Translations under genes and position numbers: made by a program
Part shown: positions 21,933-35,000 of the stretch, in pieces
Layout of the letters: each line of letters starts with the position of its first letter
Numbering within the stretch: the stretch's first letter is position 1
From: Basidiobolus meristosporus CBS 931.73
Lineage: Eukaryota > Basidiobolomycota > Basidiobolomycetes > Basidiobolales > Basidiobolaceae
Reading direction: 5' to 3'
DNA: 64,000 nucleotides
Assembly: GCA_002104905.1 (NCBI GenBank)
Contig: MCFE01000264.1
Span: 44,362 to 108,361 of the forward strand
The notes under the pieces: model-generated
Databases searched by the model: none
What the model was told of the DNA's origin: nothing
Seen by the model: only the letters and a program-made list of their open reading frames with translations

Positions 21933-23002
21933 TGTGGTGGTTTATAGGTCCAAGGGAGAGATATGTTCAACAATTCTCAAGTGTTATGTGTGTGTGGTGT
22001 TCACCGGGTGCTATAACCTCTGGCAAAAGCTTGCTAGAAATACTTGGGTTCTGTCTCTAATTTAATGTGATGGGAATTTAATCCACAAGCTTGTTAAGGG
22101 AAAACCATTGAGCTACAATTCCCAACTTAGTCAGCATCTTAACAAAAGTATATGTTGGGTTCAGCATCCTTTGAGATGACAATGTACCAAAGCTTCCAAA
22201 GTCAAAACAGCTGTAAACTCCACCAGCAGGGACTTGATAAGAATGCAGCTGTGGTCAATAGCTACAAAGACAGAAAAGCATCTTTGCTGGTACAAGAACA
22301 AACTTGGGAAAGAATCAAATATAATAAAAGATACCTACTCTGAGTATTCCTCACAAGTAGTGCCTCCAAGGTCAGTTGGCTCTATTCATGGTTTCCTGGG
22401 AGTGTCCTGTGGTCTGGAGTTGGAAGTTCAGGTAGCAGCAGGTAGCAGTGATCACACTAATCAACAAGTCGGTATATTGATAAAAGGGATGATGATACAT
22501 TGTTGAGGGATTGCCTCCCTTATATACTTTTCTCACTGTCTAAGTGATTACAAATCATGGTGCATCAGAAGGTTCCAGAGGTCAATAGAAATCTTAATGA
22601 CCTAAGAATGAGCTGAGATATTCTTAGTAGGTGCTGGAATGTTCTAGGAGGCAGAGCACATTTAACCAATCAGGAATCAGTACTCTGAAACCTGTGTATC
22701 ATAGGGATACCATATATGGTATAAAAATTGTAGGGATGGTGACACAGGCTGACCATGTGTCATGGGTACTGGTGCAGGTACTTACCAAATATAGAAGCAC
22801 TTACAGCTAAAAATCTTGCATAGAGTGTGGGATAACTTAGGCAATAAGGTAAGCAGGTGTGATAGTATGGTAGCTTATGGGATAGTACTGATCAAGTAAG
22901 ACAAATGGGATAAAACTAAAATAAGTGTAGTAGAAAAATAGGGAAGTAGAAAATATGGGAATGAGCACATCTGTTAGTGGGTCTCACTGTGACCCCACTA
23001 CA
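21933..23002 (-). repeat. R1 solo-LTR-like repeat, copy 1
   Basis: 1,070 bp bounded by TGTGGTGG and CCACTACA, an imperfect TG...CA inverted terminus. It is the reverse complement of R1 copies 2 and 3. The flanks CTGG and CCAG may be a decayed 4-bp duplication: the equivalent uninterrupted T sequence near 42,488 reads GATCCCAGACAC. Confidence 0.75.
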
Positions 23003-23116
23003 CCAGACACTCAATCACTTCCTATGTTTGTGTACATTGATTGGCTATTGCCTCTTTTTCAAACTCCATACTTTCTGACTTAAACATTTCTCTTACTTTT
23101 TTGCGTAAAAATTAAT

Positions 23117-24915
23117 TTATTTCCATTGAAACTTCAGTTGTACCTCAATTGCCATTTGTATTTACCTACACAAATACCTATACCCTACACTAACATTAAG
23201 CCCAACCCCACACTCAACAAGTATCTCCATTAAAATCCACCACTCTATAAGTATATCTGCTGCAATGCTCTGTGCCATGACTCCAGAGGGAATCCAGCTG
23301 CTTTGCACCACTGTTCATTCACTGGTTCCTACATGTACTGGTCTTCAGCTGGCACCGCAAGGTCTAGCACCTCATCTGCCAGTCTTAGCAATAAATCCTT
23401 GCAATATTCAAGTTCATTTTCTCCAGCACTGCTTTTAAAGAAGTGCTGCAACCTCTTGGGGTGCCTATTAATGTTCCAAAATTATACCAAAGGCATTGTG
23501 ATAGTCTTTCAAGTTCATGATGTTGTAGCCTTGTCTGTCAGTAGGATCTCCACTCTGTAAACAATGGAGGATATGGAGGCTGTGGTGGACAAGTTGCCTT
23601 TCTCTGCAAACCTAACTACCTTGCTGGAGTTTAGCTCAACTGCCTGTGCTTCCAACTCTTGTGAAAATAGCTGATTTCTTGTTGGTAATTCTTCTTTGCT
23701 ATGATAGGATATAGCTTGCTCCAGGCCTATGGAATTAATTGGTAAGAGCTGCAGTTTCATTGTACGCTTCCCTGTCTCAGGCTTGGGTAGACATTTTTCC
23801 CTTTATCTTTTCCTTTATCACTGCCAGGTCAATCACTGCTACTCTGTTGGAGTGCTTCTTGTAATGAACAATGTTTTTTCCTTGATAAATGCTGCTCTGA
23901 CGCATCTGTTTTGGCCTGCTTGTCCCTTGCTGGCACTCTCCTGGCAACTTGATGTTTCTTTACCACTTGTTTTGTGCTCTCAGCTGTAGTTATGACAGGC
24001 TCCTGAGAATGCTGCTGGTTTCTTTCACTGCCAGGTCCTTCACCACCACTTTGACTGAGTGCTTCTTGAGTGTTACTATGCTTTTTCCTTGATATATGTT
24101 GTGCTAGTACAGCAGTGTCTGCCTGCTTGTCCTTATTGGCACTGTTCCAGCTACTAGACATCTCTTTGATGCTTGTTTGGAGCTTTGACCCTTCTTGTAA
24201 TGGGGTCTTGAGGAAGCTGCTAGTTTTTTGCAATGACACCCTTGTTCTTCTGCCTTTTGGAGTTTCTGCTACTCTTAAGATTCTTTCTAAGCCTACCAAT
24301 GCTGGCATCAAATCTGTTTGCCTGTTTGAATACAGGATAATGCTCATAGAACAAGTTAAGCACATTTGGCTTGGCCTTGAGCTCTGGATGGTCCCATGGT
24401 ATGCCTGCCTTAAGGTAATGGCATGCTAGACTTCTGACAGCCTCTTGAATTGTAGCCCACTGTTCATTATTGCACTCAATGGCTTCACAGATCTTCAATG
24501 CCTCTTGATTTTTAGGCTTTGGTATAAACATCACATTGTCTCCCTCCCATGCTGTGATAGGTTTTTCTGTGGGCTTTGTCTTTGGACACTGTTGTTCTGC
24601 TTCAAAAACTGTATGGTGTTCCTCTGCTGTTACATTGGGAAATGGCTCAATTCTTGGCTGTAACATTGAGCTACTTGAGTTCCTTCCTTGCAGCAAAGAT
24701 ACTGCTTTCTCTACCTGGAATATTGTTTGCTCTACACATATCATCTGCTCATCCTGTATCTGGACTATTTCCTAATTTCTCTGGGCCATTACATCAGTCC
24801 TATCAGCCACTGCACCTAATTGCCTTATTAATGCTTTGGTATGAGCTGACAATATAGCTGCTAATACAGGTGGTAGTGATGTTATGATGGCCACTTGCTG
24901 GTCTTCAACCACACT
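23117..24915 (-). pseudogene. T-family accessory protein relic (T5)
   Basis: Minus-strand copy of the accessory gene, truncated at its N-terminal side by the junction at 24,915-24,925. It keeps the coiled-coil region (MICVEQTIFQVEKAVSLLQG at 24,744 down), the KPTEKPITAWEGDNV block, both basic modules (KKHQVARRVPARDKQAKTD in the second) and the tail ending in KFQWK-stop at 23,117. A frameshift separates the open pieces 24,220-24,744 and 23,829-24,365. Conservation of the same blocks in four copies shows it was a real gene. Confidence 0.6.
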
Positions 24916-26021
24916 ATTCAAGTTTGCCTATAGCAAATGATTTGGTAAACATGTATGCAATCATTTCATCTCAAGGAGAGTAAACTAAATTAATTAATTT
25001 ATACTCCATAGCTTCACATATGAAATGATTTCTAGTATCTATGTGCCCAGTTCTAGCATGAAAAGTTGGATCTCTATATATTTGTGAGCATTGTTGATTA
25101 TCTGCAAATGAAGTAAAAGGAATTTTTTGACATAAAACTAAATAATGAAAAAGCTTTTGTAGCCACATTGCTTTTCTTGTAGACTCATAGACTGCAATAT
25201 ACTCTACACTGGTGGTAGAAAGTGCTATGGTTGGTTGTTTTCTTGAATTCTATGAAACTGCTCCTTTACAGTAAGGAAAAATTTATCCTGTGGTGGAAAT
25301 CTGTATTCTAAATTTGTCCCCAATCAGCATCCAAGCATTCCACAAGATCCTGTTCAGAATCCTTAAAGGAGTACCTTAAGCAGATATTAGCAGTTACTTT
25401 TGGGTATCTAAAAATCTGCATAACTGCTGCAATATGATTGGATCCTAGTTTGATTATGCTGGCTCACAGCTCCCACTGAATAAGAGATATCTGGACATGT
25501 TCCAAGCATGATCTTCATCAAACGGCCAACTATAGATTGATAAGGAAAGTCAGGGCTTTCAGATGGCACCAGCTTTCTTGACTTGGAAGAGTTTTGACTA
25601 AGATAAGGTTTGTCTGCATTGGGGTATCTGCTTGCCTACAGTAATCCATTTTGTACTTGGAAATTTCTAATGCTTGCCAACCAACAGGGGGCTAGCAAAC
25701 CCATTAGGCTGGCTCATATACACATCCTCATCAAGTTCTCTACTCAAAAATGCAGCTTTTAAATCCATTTGATGTACAAAAACTCATACTTGGCTGCAAT
25801 AGCCAACATTAATATGATGGAATTAAACTTGGCTACCAGTGCACAGGTCTCAGTATAGTCAGGTCCTTTTGTTTGAGAGTATTCTTGGGCCACAAATCTT
25901 GCTTTGTATATCTCAATTGTACCATCAGCTTTGTATCTTGTTACTGTGACCAATCTGCATCCAATTGATATTTGGTTGACTGGTAATTTGACTAACTCCC
26001 AGGTTTAATTTCCCATCATGG

Positions 26022-27087
26022 TGTAGTGGGGTGACAGTGACACCCACTGACAGATGTGCTCATTCCCTTATTTTCTACTTCCCTATACCTCCACTACACT
26101 CATTTTTATCCCATTTGTCTTACCCAATCAGTACTATCCCATATGCTGGTTGACTATCACACCTGCTTACCTTATTGCATAAGTTACCCCTCACTTAATG
26201 TAAGAGTACTAGCTATAAGTGCTTCTACATTAGGCAAGTACCCGCTCCAGTACCTGTGACACATGATCAGCCCATGTCACCATCCATACCGTTTCCATAC
26301 CACATATGGTATCCCTATGTAACACAGGTTTCAGGGTACTGATTTCTGATTGGTTGGATGTGCTGTGCCTCTTAGAACCTTCCAGCACCTACTTAGAGCA
26401 TTCTTAGGTCATTCTGATGTCATTATGATTTCTATAGATATCCAGAACCTTCTGAAATATCATGATTAGTAATCACTTAGCCAGTGAGAAAAGTATATAA
26501 GGGAGGCTATCCGTCAACAATAAGTCATTATCCCTTTTATCAATATTCTGACTTGTTGATTAGTGTGATCACTGCTACCTGCTGCCACCTGAACTTCCAA
26601 CCCCAGACCACAGGACACTCCCAGGAAACCACGCTAACAGCCAACTGACCTTGGAGGCACTACTTGTGAGGAATACTCAGAGTAGGTATCATTTATTATA
26701 TTTGATTCATTCCCAAGTTTGTTCTTGTACAGGCAAAGATACTTTTCTGTGTTTGTAACTATTGACCACAGCTGCATTCTCATCAAGTCCCTGCTGGTGG
26801 AGTTTACAGTTGTTTTGACTTTGGAAGCTTTAGTACATTGTCATCTCAAAGGATGCTGAACCCAGCATATACTTTTGTTAAGACACCAACCAAGTTGGGG
26901 ATTGTAGCTCAATAGTTTTCCCTTAACAAGCTTGTGGCTTTATTCCCCATCACATTAGATTAGAGACTGAACCAAAGTATTCCTAGCAAGCTTTTGCCAG
27001 AGGTTATTGCACCCAGTGAACACCCCACACACAAAACACTTGAGAAATATTGGATGTATCTCTCCCATGGACTTATACACCACCACA
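26022..27087 (+). repeat. R1 solo-LTR-like repeat, copy 2, with 4-bp duplication
   Basis: 1,066 bp, TGTAGTGG...CCACCACA, flanked by ATGG on both sides (26018-26021 and 27088-27091). The interrupted copia sequence continues in register on the far side. It contains TATATAAG near 26,495 and a conserved segment CCCTGCTGGTGGAGTTTACA. TG...CA ends, a short target duplication, an internal TATA box and no coding capacity fit a solo LTR. The parent element is not in the window. Confidence 0.8.
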
Positions 27088-29391
27088 ATGGCCTGATACT
27101 TGTCAGTCATTGCAGATCTCCAAAGCTTTTTCTAATGGCTATTTAGGCCCTCTTTTCCAGTCTGAGGCTCATGAATATGGACTGAATAGGCATAGGCTAA
27201 GTTTGCGCCCTTGTTGATATAGTAATTTTGGCTATTTCTAGTTCAGTTAGTTTCCTAGTCAGTGATACTTGAATGATCACTTATGGGATATTCCTTAACA
27301 CTGATTCAGGCTTAACTACAGTTGTAGAGCTCTCTGGTGTGAGAAACTTTTTCATTGTTTTGCTCTGATTCAATCCTTGCTATTGGTTGACTGAGGTGAG
27401 ATTTGTCATCATCTGAGGTCATTTTTTATGAACATTGTGCATTTTCATCAGACAACACATCCCTACACCTGATGGGCTGCTTTTCTTTGGTATTGTAGAG
27501 TCTGTATGCTTTACTCCTATTGCTGTAGCCTAAAAATACTTGTTTTACAATTTTTGGGTCACATTTTGCCTGATATCCAGGCAGTGTCTTGGCATATGCT
27601 GTGCACCCAAATATTCTTCAATGTACTGCACAAGGTCTGTATCAGTTCTGTGCTCTAAATAGAATAGAATAATGAAGCTTTCTGCTTTGACACCTATTTT
27701 TAAGGTATAAAGTTGTGGCAATTGATTGTACCAAAGATCATAGAATGTTTTGGATCATGGAGCATAGATTTCAACATGTCAATTATTGCTCTGATTGCAC
27801 ATTCTGCTACTCCACATTACTATAGGAAGTATGGTAGAGTAGTCTCTTATATTATCCCATTGCTCATGTAGATGTGGATGAAGAGTCTTGAGGTATATTC
27901 TCCACCATTGTTGAGCATTTACTTAATTTTTTCACCAATTTCTCTGTCCACCATGGCTTGAAACTCCCTAAGCCTGGAATAAGATTCTTTGTCTCATTCC
28001 ATGAAGTAGACCCACATGTATTTTGTATAAGCATCATTAAGAGTGCTTAAATACTTCATTCTGCCTAAGGATAAATTTTGCATATATCCACTCAGAGCAG
28101 GTGAATTAGCTGTAATTTTTTCTGAGTTGGGTTAACCCAGTGCTCCTGAATAGCTGTATGCTTGTTCCCCATATATATAGGCTTCAAAATTCTCTATATC
28201 AGCTGGGGATTTAATTCATACTCTGGAAATTAGCTGATCCCTGAGCATTTTGTGCAATTAATCAAAATTGATGTCTCTATATTTCCAGCAACAAGGCATT
28301 GGTGCTTTTTCATGAGCTTCCAAATATGGTGGAATGTAAGTAAACTTTATAGATTTTGATATCTTGAACCCAAAGCAATATGGCTCAATTTTGTTTAGTC
28401 ATTCTGCACCTAGAATTATAGAAGCTGAAACTGGTTCCTTCTGCAGTGGCCTTGCTTACAGATAGTGAGTTTTTAAATATTTCTGGTACATAATGTACTT
28501 TTTGAAGGTAGGTGTGTGACTACCTTAACCACCTCTATGGCTTATCTGAATGGCTCCTTTTTCAACTTCATCAAGTATACAATTGTTTTGGCTGAAAACC
28601 TTCTTAATTGGAATTTCTTGATATTGGGTAACTAGGTCATTTAGGTCTGTGAAGTGTTGAGATGCTCCAGAGTCCATATACCAAGTCTGAGAATCCTCTT
28701 TTGTGGTCAAGTACAATGCAGACTTTGATAGACTTGCTTCAGTTGTTGCAGCATCTACATATTGAGGCTTTTTCCGCTAAATATCTCTGTCAGCATGGCC
28801 CTTTATCTCCCTTGTTGGTTATCATTGCTTATTAAAGCATTTTCTTTTTCCTTCTTATTTGTGCTTAATTTTCTTAATTGTTCATCCAGGCCCCTTCAAT
28901 ACATGTGATATACAGTCAAATTTTCAGTTCTGGACTCTAGGGCTGATACAAGGCCTCATCGACTAAAAGGGTAATTTTGCTAATCAGATTTTCATTTCTT
29001 CTTCTGGCAGCATGTAAATAGTCCCTAATTCTTGTTTAGATAAATCTTCTCAGCTGCTGAGCATGGTCAGTGCATGCTTTCTGATGCCTTCCAGGCATTC
29101 TATGTTGTTTTTCCTCATTGGCACTGATTTAGCAACCAGTCCTTAACTGTAAGGCAAATGCAGATAAAGACACTTTGCTCTCTCTTCTGGTACCTTAAGG
29201 CTTCCTCTTTAACATGTCTAGGGGGCATTCTTCCACAGTGACAATATCTCCAAGACCTTGTACTTGTAGCAGCATCTTTATCTCCACCTTCCAAACTTGG
29301 TAGCTTGATCTGTCCAACTTTTCGGGAGAGGGAAAATCCAGTAATAGCAGTAACAAATAGTGCAGAGAGTGTAAGCTTGGGGCTCATAGCC

Positions 29392-29737
29392 TGTTAACAG
29401 AGTGTGGGAGTATTGGAAGTGTTGAGGAGAACATGTAGCCCAAGTGGTCATCACTTATGCTCTATTAAATAAAAAGTAGTACATGTATTCTTGCACAGTT
29501 ATAACATAACAAGCATGTAGAATGGGTTTAGGAAGGTCTCAACAGCATGTGTGCCAAGTTTGAGGCTGTAAGAACAACCTTGAGAAGTTTCACAATTTGC
29601 ATACCTGATATTTTGGTGAATATACTGTAAGTGTATCCCAACAGGTAATTTAGTCAGTATTCTCCAGGATTTGTTGGTAATGATCTAGGTATCTAAGTTG
29701 GGTGAATAACCTAGTGGAATTGCAAATTTTTACAACA
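29392..29737 (-). repeat. 5' LTR of copia relic E
   Basis: 346 bp starting TGTTAACAGAG and ending TTTTTACAACA, diverged by many substitutions from the LTRs of A-D. It is followed by TTTTTGACTTAGGCATATG, which is pol sequence of another copia, so E inserted into relic F. Confidence 0.75.
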
Positions 29738-29741
29738 TTTT

Positions 29742-30226
29742 TGACTTAGGCATATGTCTTTAGAAAGCTTCTTTAGCCTCATTGTGTCTTGTGTAGCCTC
29801 ACAGGCTGCAATACATTTTGCCTCTAGGGCAGGAAGTGTTTAGGTGACTTGCTCTCTTGAAATCCAGAAATTTGCTCCTCAACAGTGAATAAAGGTGCAT
29901 CCTGTGGTGGATCTTCTGTCTTCTGAATTCTGTCCCCAATCAGCATTAAAGTGTCCCAAAAGATCCTGTTCTGAGTCTTTATAGGTATATATCAAGCCAA
30001 TATCAGTAGTATTATTTAAGCATCTAAGATCTGCTTACCTGTTGGAGTATGATCCAAACCATAGATCTAAATATGCTGGCTAACAATCTTCCCCAAGTAT
30101 GAGAAGTATAGATATGTTCCAAGCATGATGTATTTCATATTGTTGACCATAGATTGGTAAAGAAATTCTGCTCTTTCTGATGGCACCAAGCTCTTTTGAT
30201 TTGGCTGACTTATGACTAAGTTAATA
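29742..30226 (-). pseudogene. Copia pol relic F (RNase H region)
   Basis: About 485 bases align in minus orientation with the RNase H region of copy A (for example GTGGTGGATCTTCTGTCTTC and GTCCCCAATCAGCATTAAAG). It carries stops and indels. It ends at 30,226, where a short piece of a much younger LTR is joined. Confidence 0.75.
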
Positions 30227-30253
30227 TTGTAAGAGTCTTGGAGATATTGGAAG
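30227..30253 (-). repeat. 27-bp LTR stub cut by transposon T2
   Basis: TTGTAAGAGTCTTGGAGATA and the next seven bases match the young copia LTR start exactly, then stop at the T2 terminus. The remainder of this LTR is not found on the far side of T2, where an older LTR lies instead, so sequence has been lost or exchanged. Confidence 0.65.
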
Positions 30254-31715
30254 CAACCCTATGAAAAACAATTTGGTCCAACAGGTGGACCCACTGTGGA
30301 TCTGCTGTCAAGATCACATCATGACACCATTATAACACCAGCAGCTTGGAGTTAAAGACCATTGACATAATCTTGTAACAGGATTGCAGTAGCCTTTTGC
30401 TAAATTGACAGCCAGATAAAGTTGATAAAGCATATTGGTGTTTGTACAATGTTTTGCCAAGGTTGGGATGGCATTGTTGCGGTCTTAATGCCCTTCACAA
30501 CTATTTGAGTGGATCTAAACAACCAGTATGTCTAATTGCCTTATATGGCAAAAAACCTGACAGTGTTTTGACTGCCTCATTGCAAGCCTTTGTTGGTATT
30601 ATCACAGCAGTATGGTTGCCTACAGCCAGTTCTGTAAGCTGCTACAATACCAATTTACCAAATGGTCTTTCCTTTTCTACCTCCCCTTGCGCAATTCATA
30701 TATTACACTGTAGAATCACCCCTCTTTATTTGCTTACCCACAACTACCTTTGATATGCCACATATAGTTTGAATCAAAGAATACTATGGCTTTCTGTTTA
30801 CTAACCTCTACAAACACACACACCTGCCACAATTAACATACATCTATCACCTCAACTTTACGGCTTTTTAGTGTGATGCTTGCAAAGTTACCATATAACT
30901 TGTATTGCTGGTACAATGTAGTGGGGTCACAGTGACACCCACTGACAGATGTGCTCATTCCTATGTTTTCTACTTCCTTATATCTCTACTACATTTATTT
31001 TAGTTTTATCCCATTTGTCTTACCTGATCAGTACTATCCCATAAGCTGGTTGACTATCACACCTGCCTACCTTATTGCATAAGCTATCCCTCACTTTATG
31101 TAAGATTACTAGCTGTAAGTGCTTCCATATTAGGCAAGTACCTGTACCAGTACCCATGACACATGATCAACCTGCATCACCATCCCTACCATTTTCATAC
31201 CATATATGGTATCCCTACATTACACAGGTTTCATAATACTGATTCCTAATTGGTTAGATGTGCTGTACCTCTTAGAACCTTCTGGCACCTACTTAAATAC
31301 TCTTAGCTCATTCTGATATCATTAATATTTCTATTGATCTCTGGAACCTTCTGGAACACTATGATTAGTAATCACTTAGCCAGTGAGAAAAGTATATAAG
31401 GGAGGCTATATCTCAGCAATAAATCATTATCCCTTTTATCAATATTCTGACTTGTTGATTAGTATGATCACTGCTACCTGCTGCTACCTGAGCTTCCAGC
31501 CCCAGACCACAGGACACTCCCAGGAAACTGCGCTGACAGCCAACTGACCTTGGAGGCACTACTTGTGAGGAATACTCAGAGTAGGTATCATTTATTACAT
31601 TTGACTCTTTCCCAAGTTTGTTTTTGTACAGGCAAAGATACTTTTCTGTCTTTGTAACTATTGACCACAGCTGCATTCTCATCAAGTCCCTGCTGGTGGA
31701 TTTTACAGTTGTTTT

Positions 31716-32065
31716 TGTTGTAAGAGTCTTGGAGATATTGGAAGTGATTGGGAGAACAAGTAGATTATGTGGTTTTCACTTAATGATTTATTGAATGTAA
31801 AAGTAGTATTTATACTTTTACCTGGTCTTGGCATTACAAACATGTAGAATAGGTTAAGGAAGGTCCCAAGAACATGTGTGCAAAGTTTGGGGCTGTTTGG
31901 ACAACTTTGAGAATTTTCATGTTCTGGGTACCTGGCATTTTGGTGAAAATATTCTAAGTAAATCCCGACAAGGAATTTGGTCAGTATTCTCTAGGATTTG
32001 AGGGGAATGATCTAAGTGACTAAGTTAGGTGAATATTTAGGTGGAAATTGCAAATTTTTACAACA
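31716..32065 (-). repeat. 3' LTR of copia B
   Basis: 350 bp, TGTTGT...ACAACA, preceded on the internal side by the polypurine tract complement CTCCCACTC. It carries AATTGCAAATTTTT where the 5' LTR has AATTACAAATTTTT. Confidence 0.93.
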
Positions 32066-32076
32066 CTCCCACTCAG

Positions 32077-35000
32077 CTAAATGTTCATACTGACTAGTCC
32101 TAATTTTGACCTAAGATATTCAAACTTGTCTCTAGCTAATGGTTTGGTAAATATGTCTGCAATCATTTCATCTGTAGGACAGTAAACTAAGCTAACTAAG
32201 TTATTCTCTATAGCTTCACATATGAAATGATGTCTAATATCTATGTGCTTGGTTCTAGCATGAAAAGTTGGACTTCTACCTAATTGTATACATCCTTGAT
32301 TATCTTGAAATAAAGTAATAGGCGTTTTTTTGACATAGGCCTAAATCTGTAAAGAGCTTTCTTAACCACATTGCTTCTTTTGTAGCTTCACAGGCTGCCA
32401 TATACTCTGCCTCTGTGGTGGAAAGTGCTACGGTCGGTTGCTTTCTTGAATTCCATGAAATTGCTCCTTGACAGTAAAGAAAGGTGTATCCTGTAGTGGA
32501 TCTTCTGTCTTCCAAATTTTGTCCCCAATCTGCATCAGAGTATCCCAAAAGATCTTGTTCTGAGTCCTTATAAGTGTATCTTAAGCAGATATCAGCAGTA
32601 CCTTTTAGGTATCTAAAAATCCGCTTAACTGCTGCAATATGATCAGATCCATAGCTCTGATTATGTTGGCTGACAACTCCCACTGAATATGAGATATCTG
32701 GACGTGTTCCAAGCATGATATACATCAGACTGCCGACCATAGATTGATAAGGAAAGTCAGGGCTTTCAGATGGCACCAAGCTCTCTTGATTTGGTTGAGT
32801 TTTGACCAAGTTAAGGTTTGTCTCCATTGGGGTAGCTGCCAGTTTACAGTCTCCCATTTTGTACTTCTTTAGTATATCTTGAATATACTTGGATTGGCTT
32901 AGGGTAATAGTCTGGGTACTTCTGTCTATGGAGAACTTAATCCCTAAGTAGTAACTAAGTTCTCCTAGATTGGACATCTTGAACTCCTTAGATAGGCTGG
33001 ATTTAGTCTCTTCCAATGTTTCTAGGTTATTGGTGGCTATAATAAGATCATCCACATATAGAGCTAATAGAACTGGATTTGCTCTATCTGGCTTATAGTA
33101 TATACTATAGTCAGCATTACTCCTTTTGAAACTCAAAGATTCCAAATAAGAATCTATCTTGCAATTCCAGGCTCTTGGTGATTGTTTGAGACCATATAGT
33201 GACATTTTAAGCTTGCAGACCAAATGGGGGTTATTTGGTCAACAAACCCATCAGGCTGGTCCATATACACGTCCTCATCAAGTTCTCCATTCAAAAATGC
33301 AGTTTTTACATCAATTTGATGAATAAAAAACTTATATTTGGCTGCAATAGCCAATATTAATCTGATGGAATTATACTTGGCTACCGGTGCAAAGGTCTCA
33401 GTATAGTCAAGTCCTTTTGTTTGAGAGTATCCTTTGGCTACAAGTCTTGCTTTGTATCTTTCAATTGTACCATCAGCCTTGTATTTTGTCTTAAAGACCC
33501 ATCTGCATCCAATTGATTTTCGGTTGATTGGTAATTTGACTAAGTCCCAAGTTTGATTTTCCATCAGGGCCTGATATTCCTCAGTCATTGCAGATCTCCA
33601 AAACTTTGTCTGAGGGCTATTTAGGGCCTCTTTTACAGTCTGGGGTTCATCAATATGGACTGAATAGGCATAGGCTAAGTTTGTACCCTCATTGATATAG
33701 TAATTTGGGCTATTTCTTGTCCAATTGGATCTCCGGGCATTAAACACTGGAATGATCACTTCTGGGATATTCCAGGGCACTGATTCTGGCTGAACCATGG
33801 TTGTAGAGTCCTCTGGAGTGAAAAAATTTTCATTGTTTTGTTCTGATTCAATCCTGACAATTGGTGGACTTGAGATCAAATTTTTGTCATCATCTGATGT
33901 CATTTTTTGTGAAAATTTTGAATTTTCATCAAACAACACATCCCTGGACTTGATCAGCTTCTTTGCTTTGGTATTGTAGAGTCTGTATGCCTTACTCTCA
34001 TTGCAGTAGCCCAAAAATATGCATTTTAAACTTTTTGGCTCAAATTTTGACTGATTTCCAGCCAGTTTTTTGGCATATGCTGTACACCCAAATATTCTTA
34101 GATGTTCTGCACTTGGTCTGTATCCATACCATGCTTCAAATGGAGTAGAATCACAAAGTATTCTGTTATAACTCCTATTTTTAAGATATACAGCAGTGGC
34201 AACTGATTCTGCCCAAAAATCATAGGATAATTTTTGATCATGGATCATAGATCTTGCCATATCAATTGTTGATCTGTTAGCTCGTTCTGCTACTCCATTT
34301 TGCTGTGGGGAGTATGGTACAGTAGTCTCTTGCTTTATCCCATGAATTTTGCAGAAGTGGATGAAGAGTTTTGAGGTATATTCTCCACCATTGTCAGAGC
34401 ATATTTTCTTGATTTTTTCACCAGTTTCTCTCTCTACCATGGCTTTAAACTCCCTGAGCTTAGACAGAGCTTCTTCCTTTCTCTCCATGAAGTAGACCCC
34501 TGTGTATCTTGTATAATCATCAATGAAAGTGATTAAATACTTCATCCCGCCTAAGGATAAATTTTGCATAGGTCCACACAGATCTGAGTGAATTAGATCT
34601 AATTTTTTCTTAGTTTTGATTAACCCAGAGCTCTTGAACAGTTGTCTGGCTTATTTCCCATATATGCAGGCTCCACAGTGCTCCAAAATAGCTGGGGGAT
34701 CAATTTTCACTCCAGAAATTAGCTGATCTTTGATCATTTTACGCAAATAATCAAAATTGATGTGTCCAAATCTCCTGTGCCAAAGCATTGGTGTTTCTTC
34801 ATTTAAGTTACTTATATTGGCTTCCAGATATGATGGAATATAAGTCAACCTGTATAGATTCTGATCTCTGATGCCCAAAGCAATATGAGCACCATTTTGA
34901 TCAGTGATCCTGCATCCAGAATTGTCAAAACTGACACTGAGTCCTTCTGCTGTGGCCTTGTTTACAGAGAGAAGGTTCTTGGCTATTTCTGGTACATAGA

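Larger units (their letters stand above)
21713..24924. mobile_element. T-family transposon T5 (accessory half), with R1 inserted
   Basis: The accessory-side terminus reads ACCCCTATAGGAAACTACTG and is followed by the family's subterminal sequence (CATCAAAAGGCCTTCACAAA). R1 copy 1 interrupts it at 21,933-23,002. The accessory relic follows on the minus strand, and the element breaks off near 24,924 at a copia relic, so the transposase half is gone. Confidence 0.65.
24925..29737 (-). mobile_element. Decayed copia relic E (R1 copy 2 inserted)
   Basis: Minus-strand gag-pol relic aligning with copy A from its RNase H end (24,925) through integrase, protease (WYMDSGASQHFT near 28,680) and gag to a primer-binding site (GGCTCATAGCC near 29,382). 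A 5' LTR follows at 29,392-29,737. R1 copy 2 splits it at 26,022-27,087. Its 3' LTR and last ~50 pol bases are missing. Numerous stops and indels make it an old copy. Confidence 0.8.

Noticed and set aside
31413-31685. A ~90-codon frame in R1 conserved in copies 1 and 3
   Set aside because: Copy 2 has a stop in it, it runs opposite to the TATA box, and conservation between copies is no higher than for the rest of R1.
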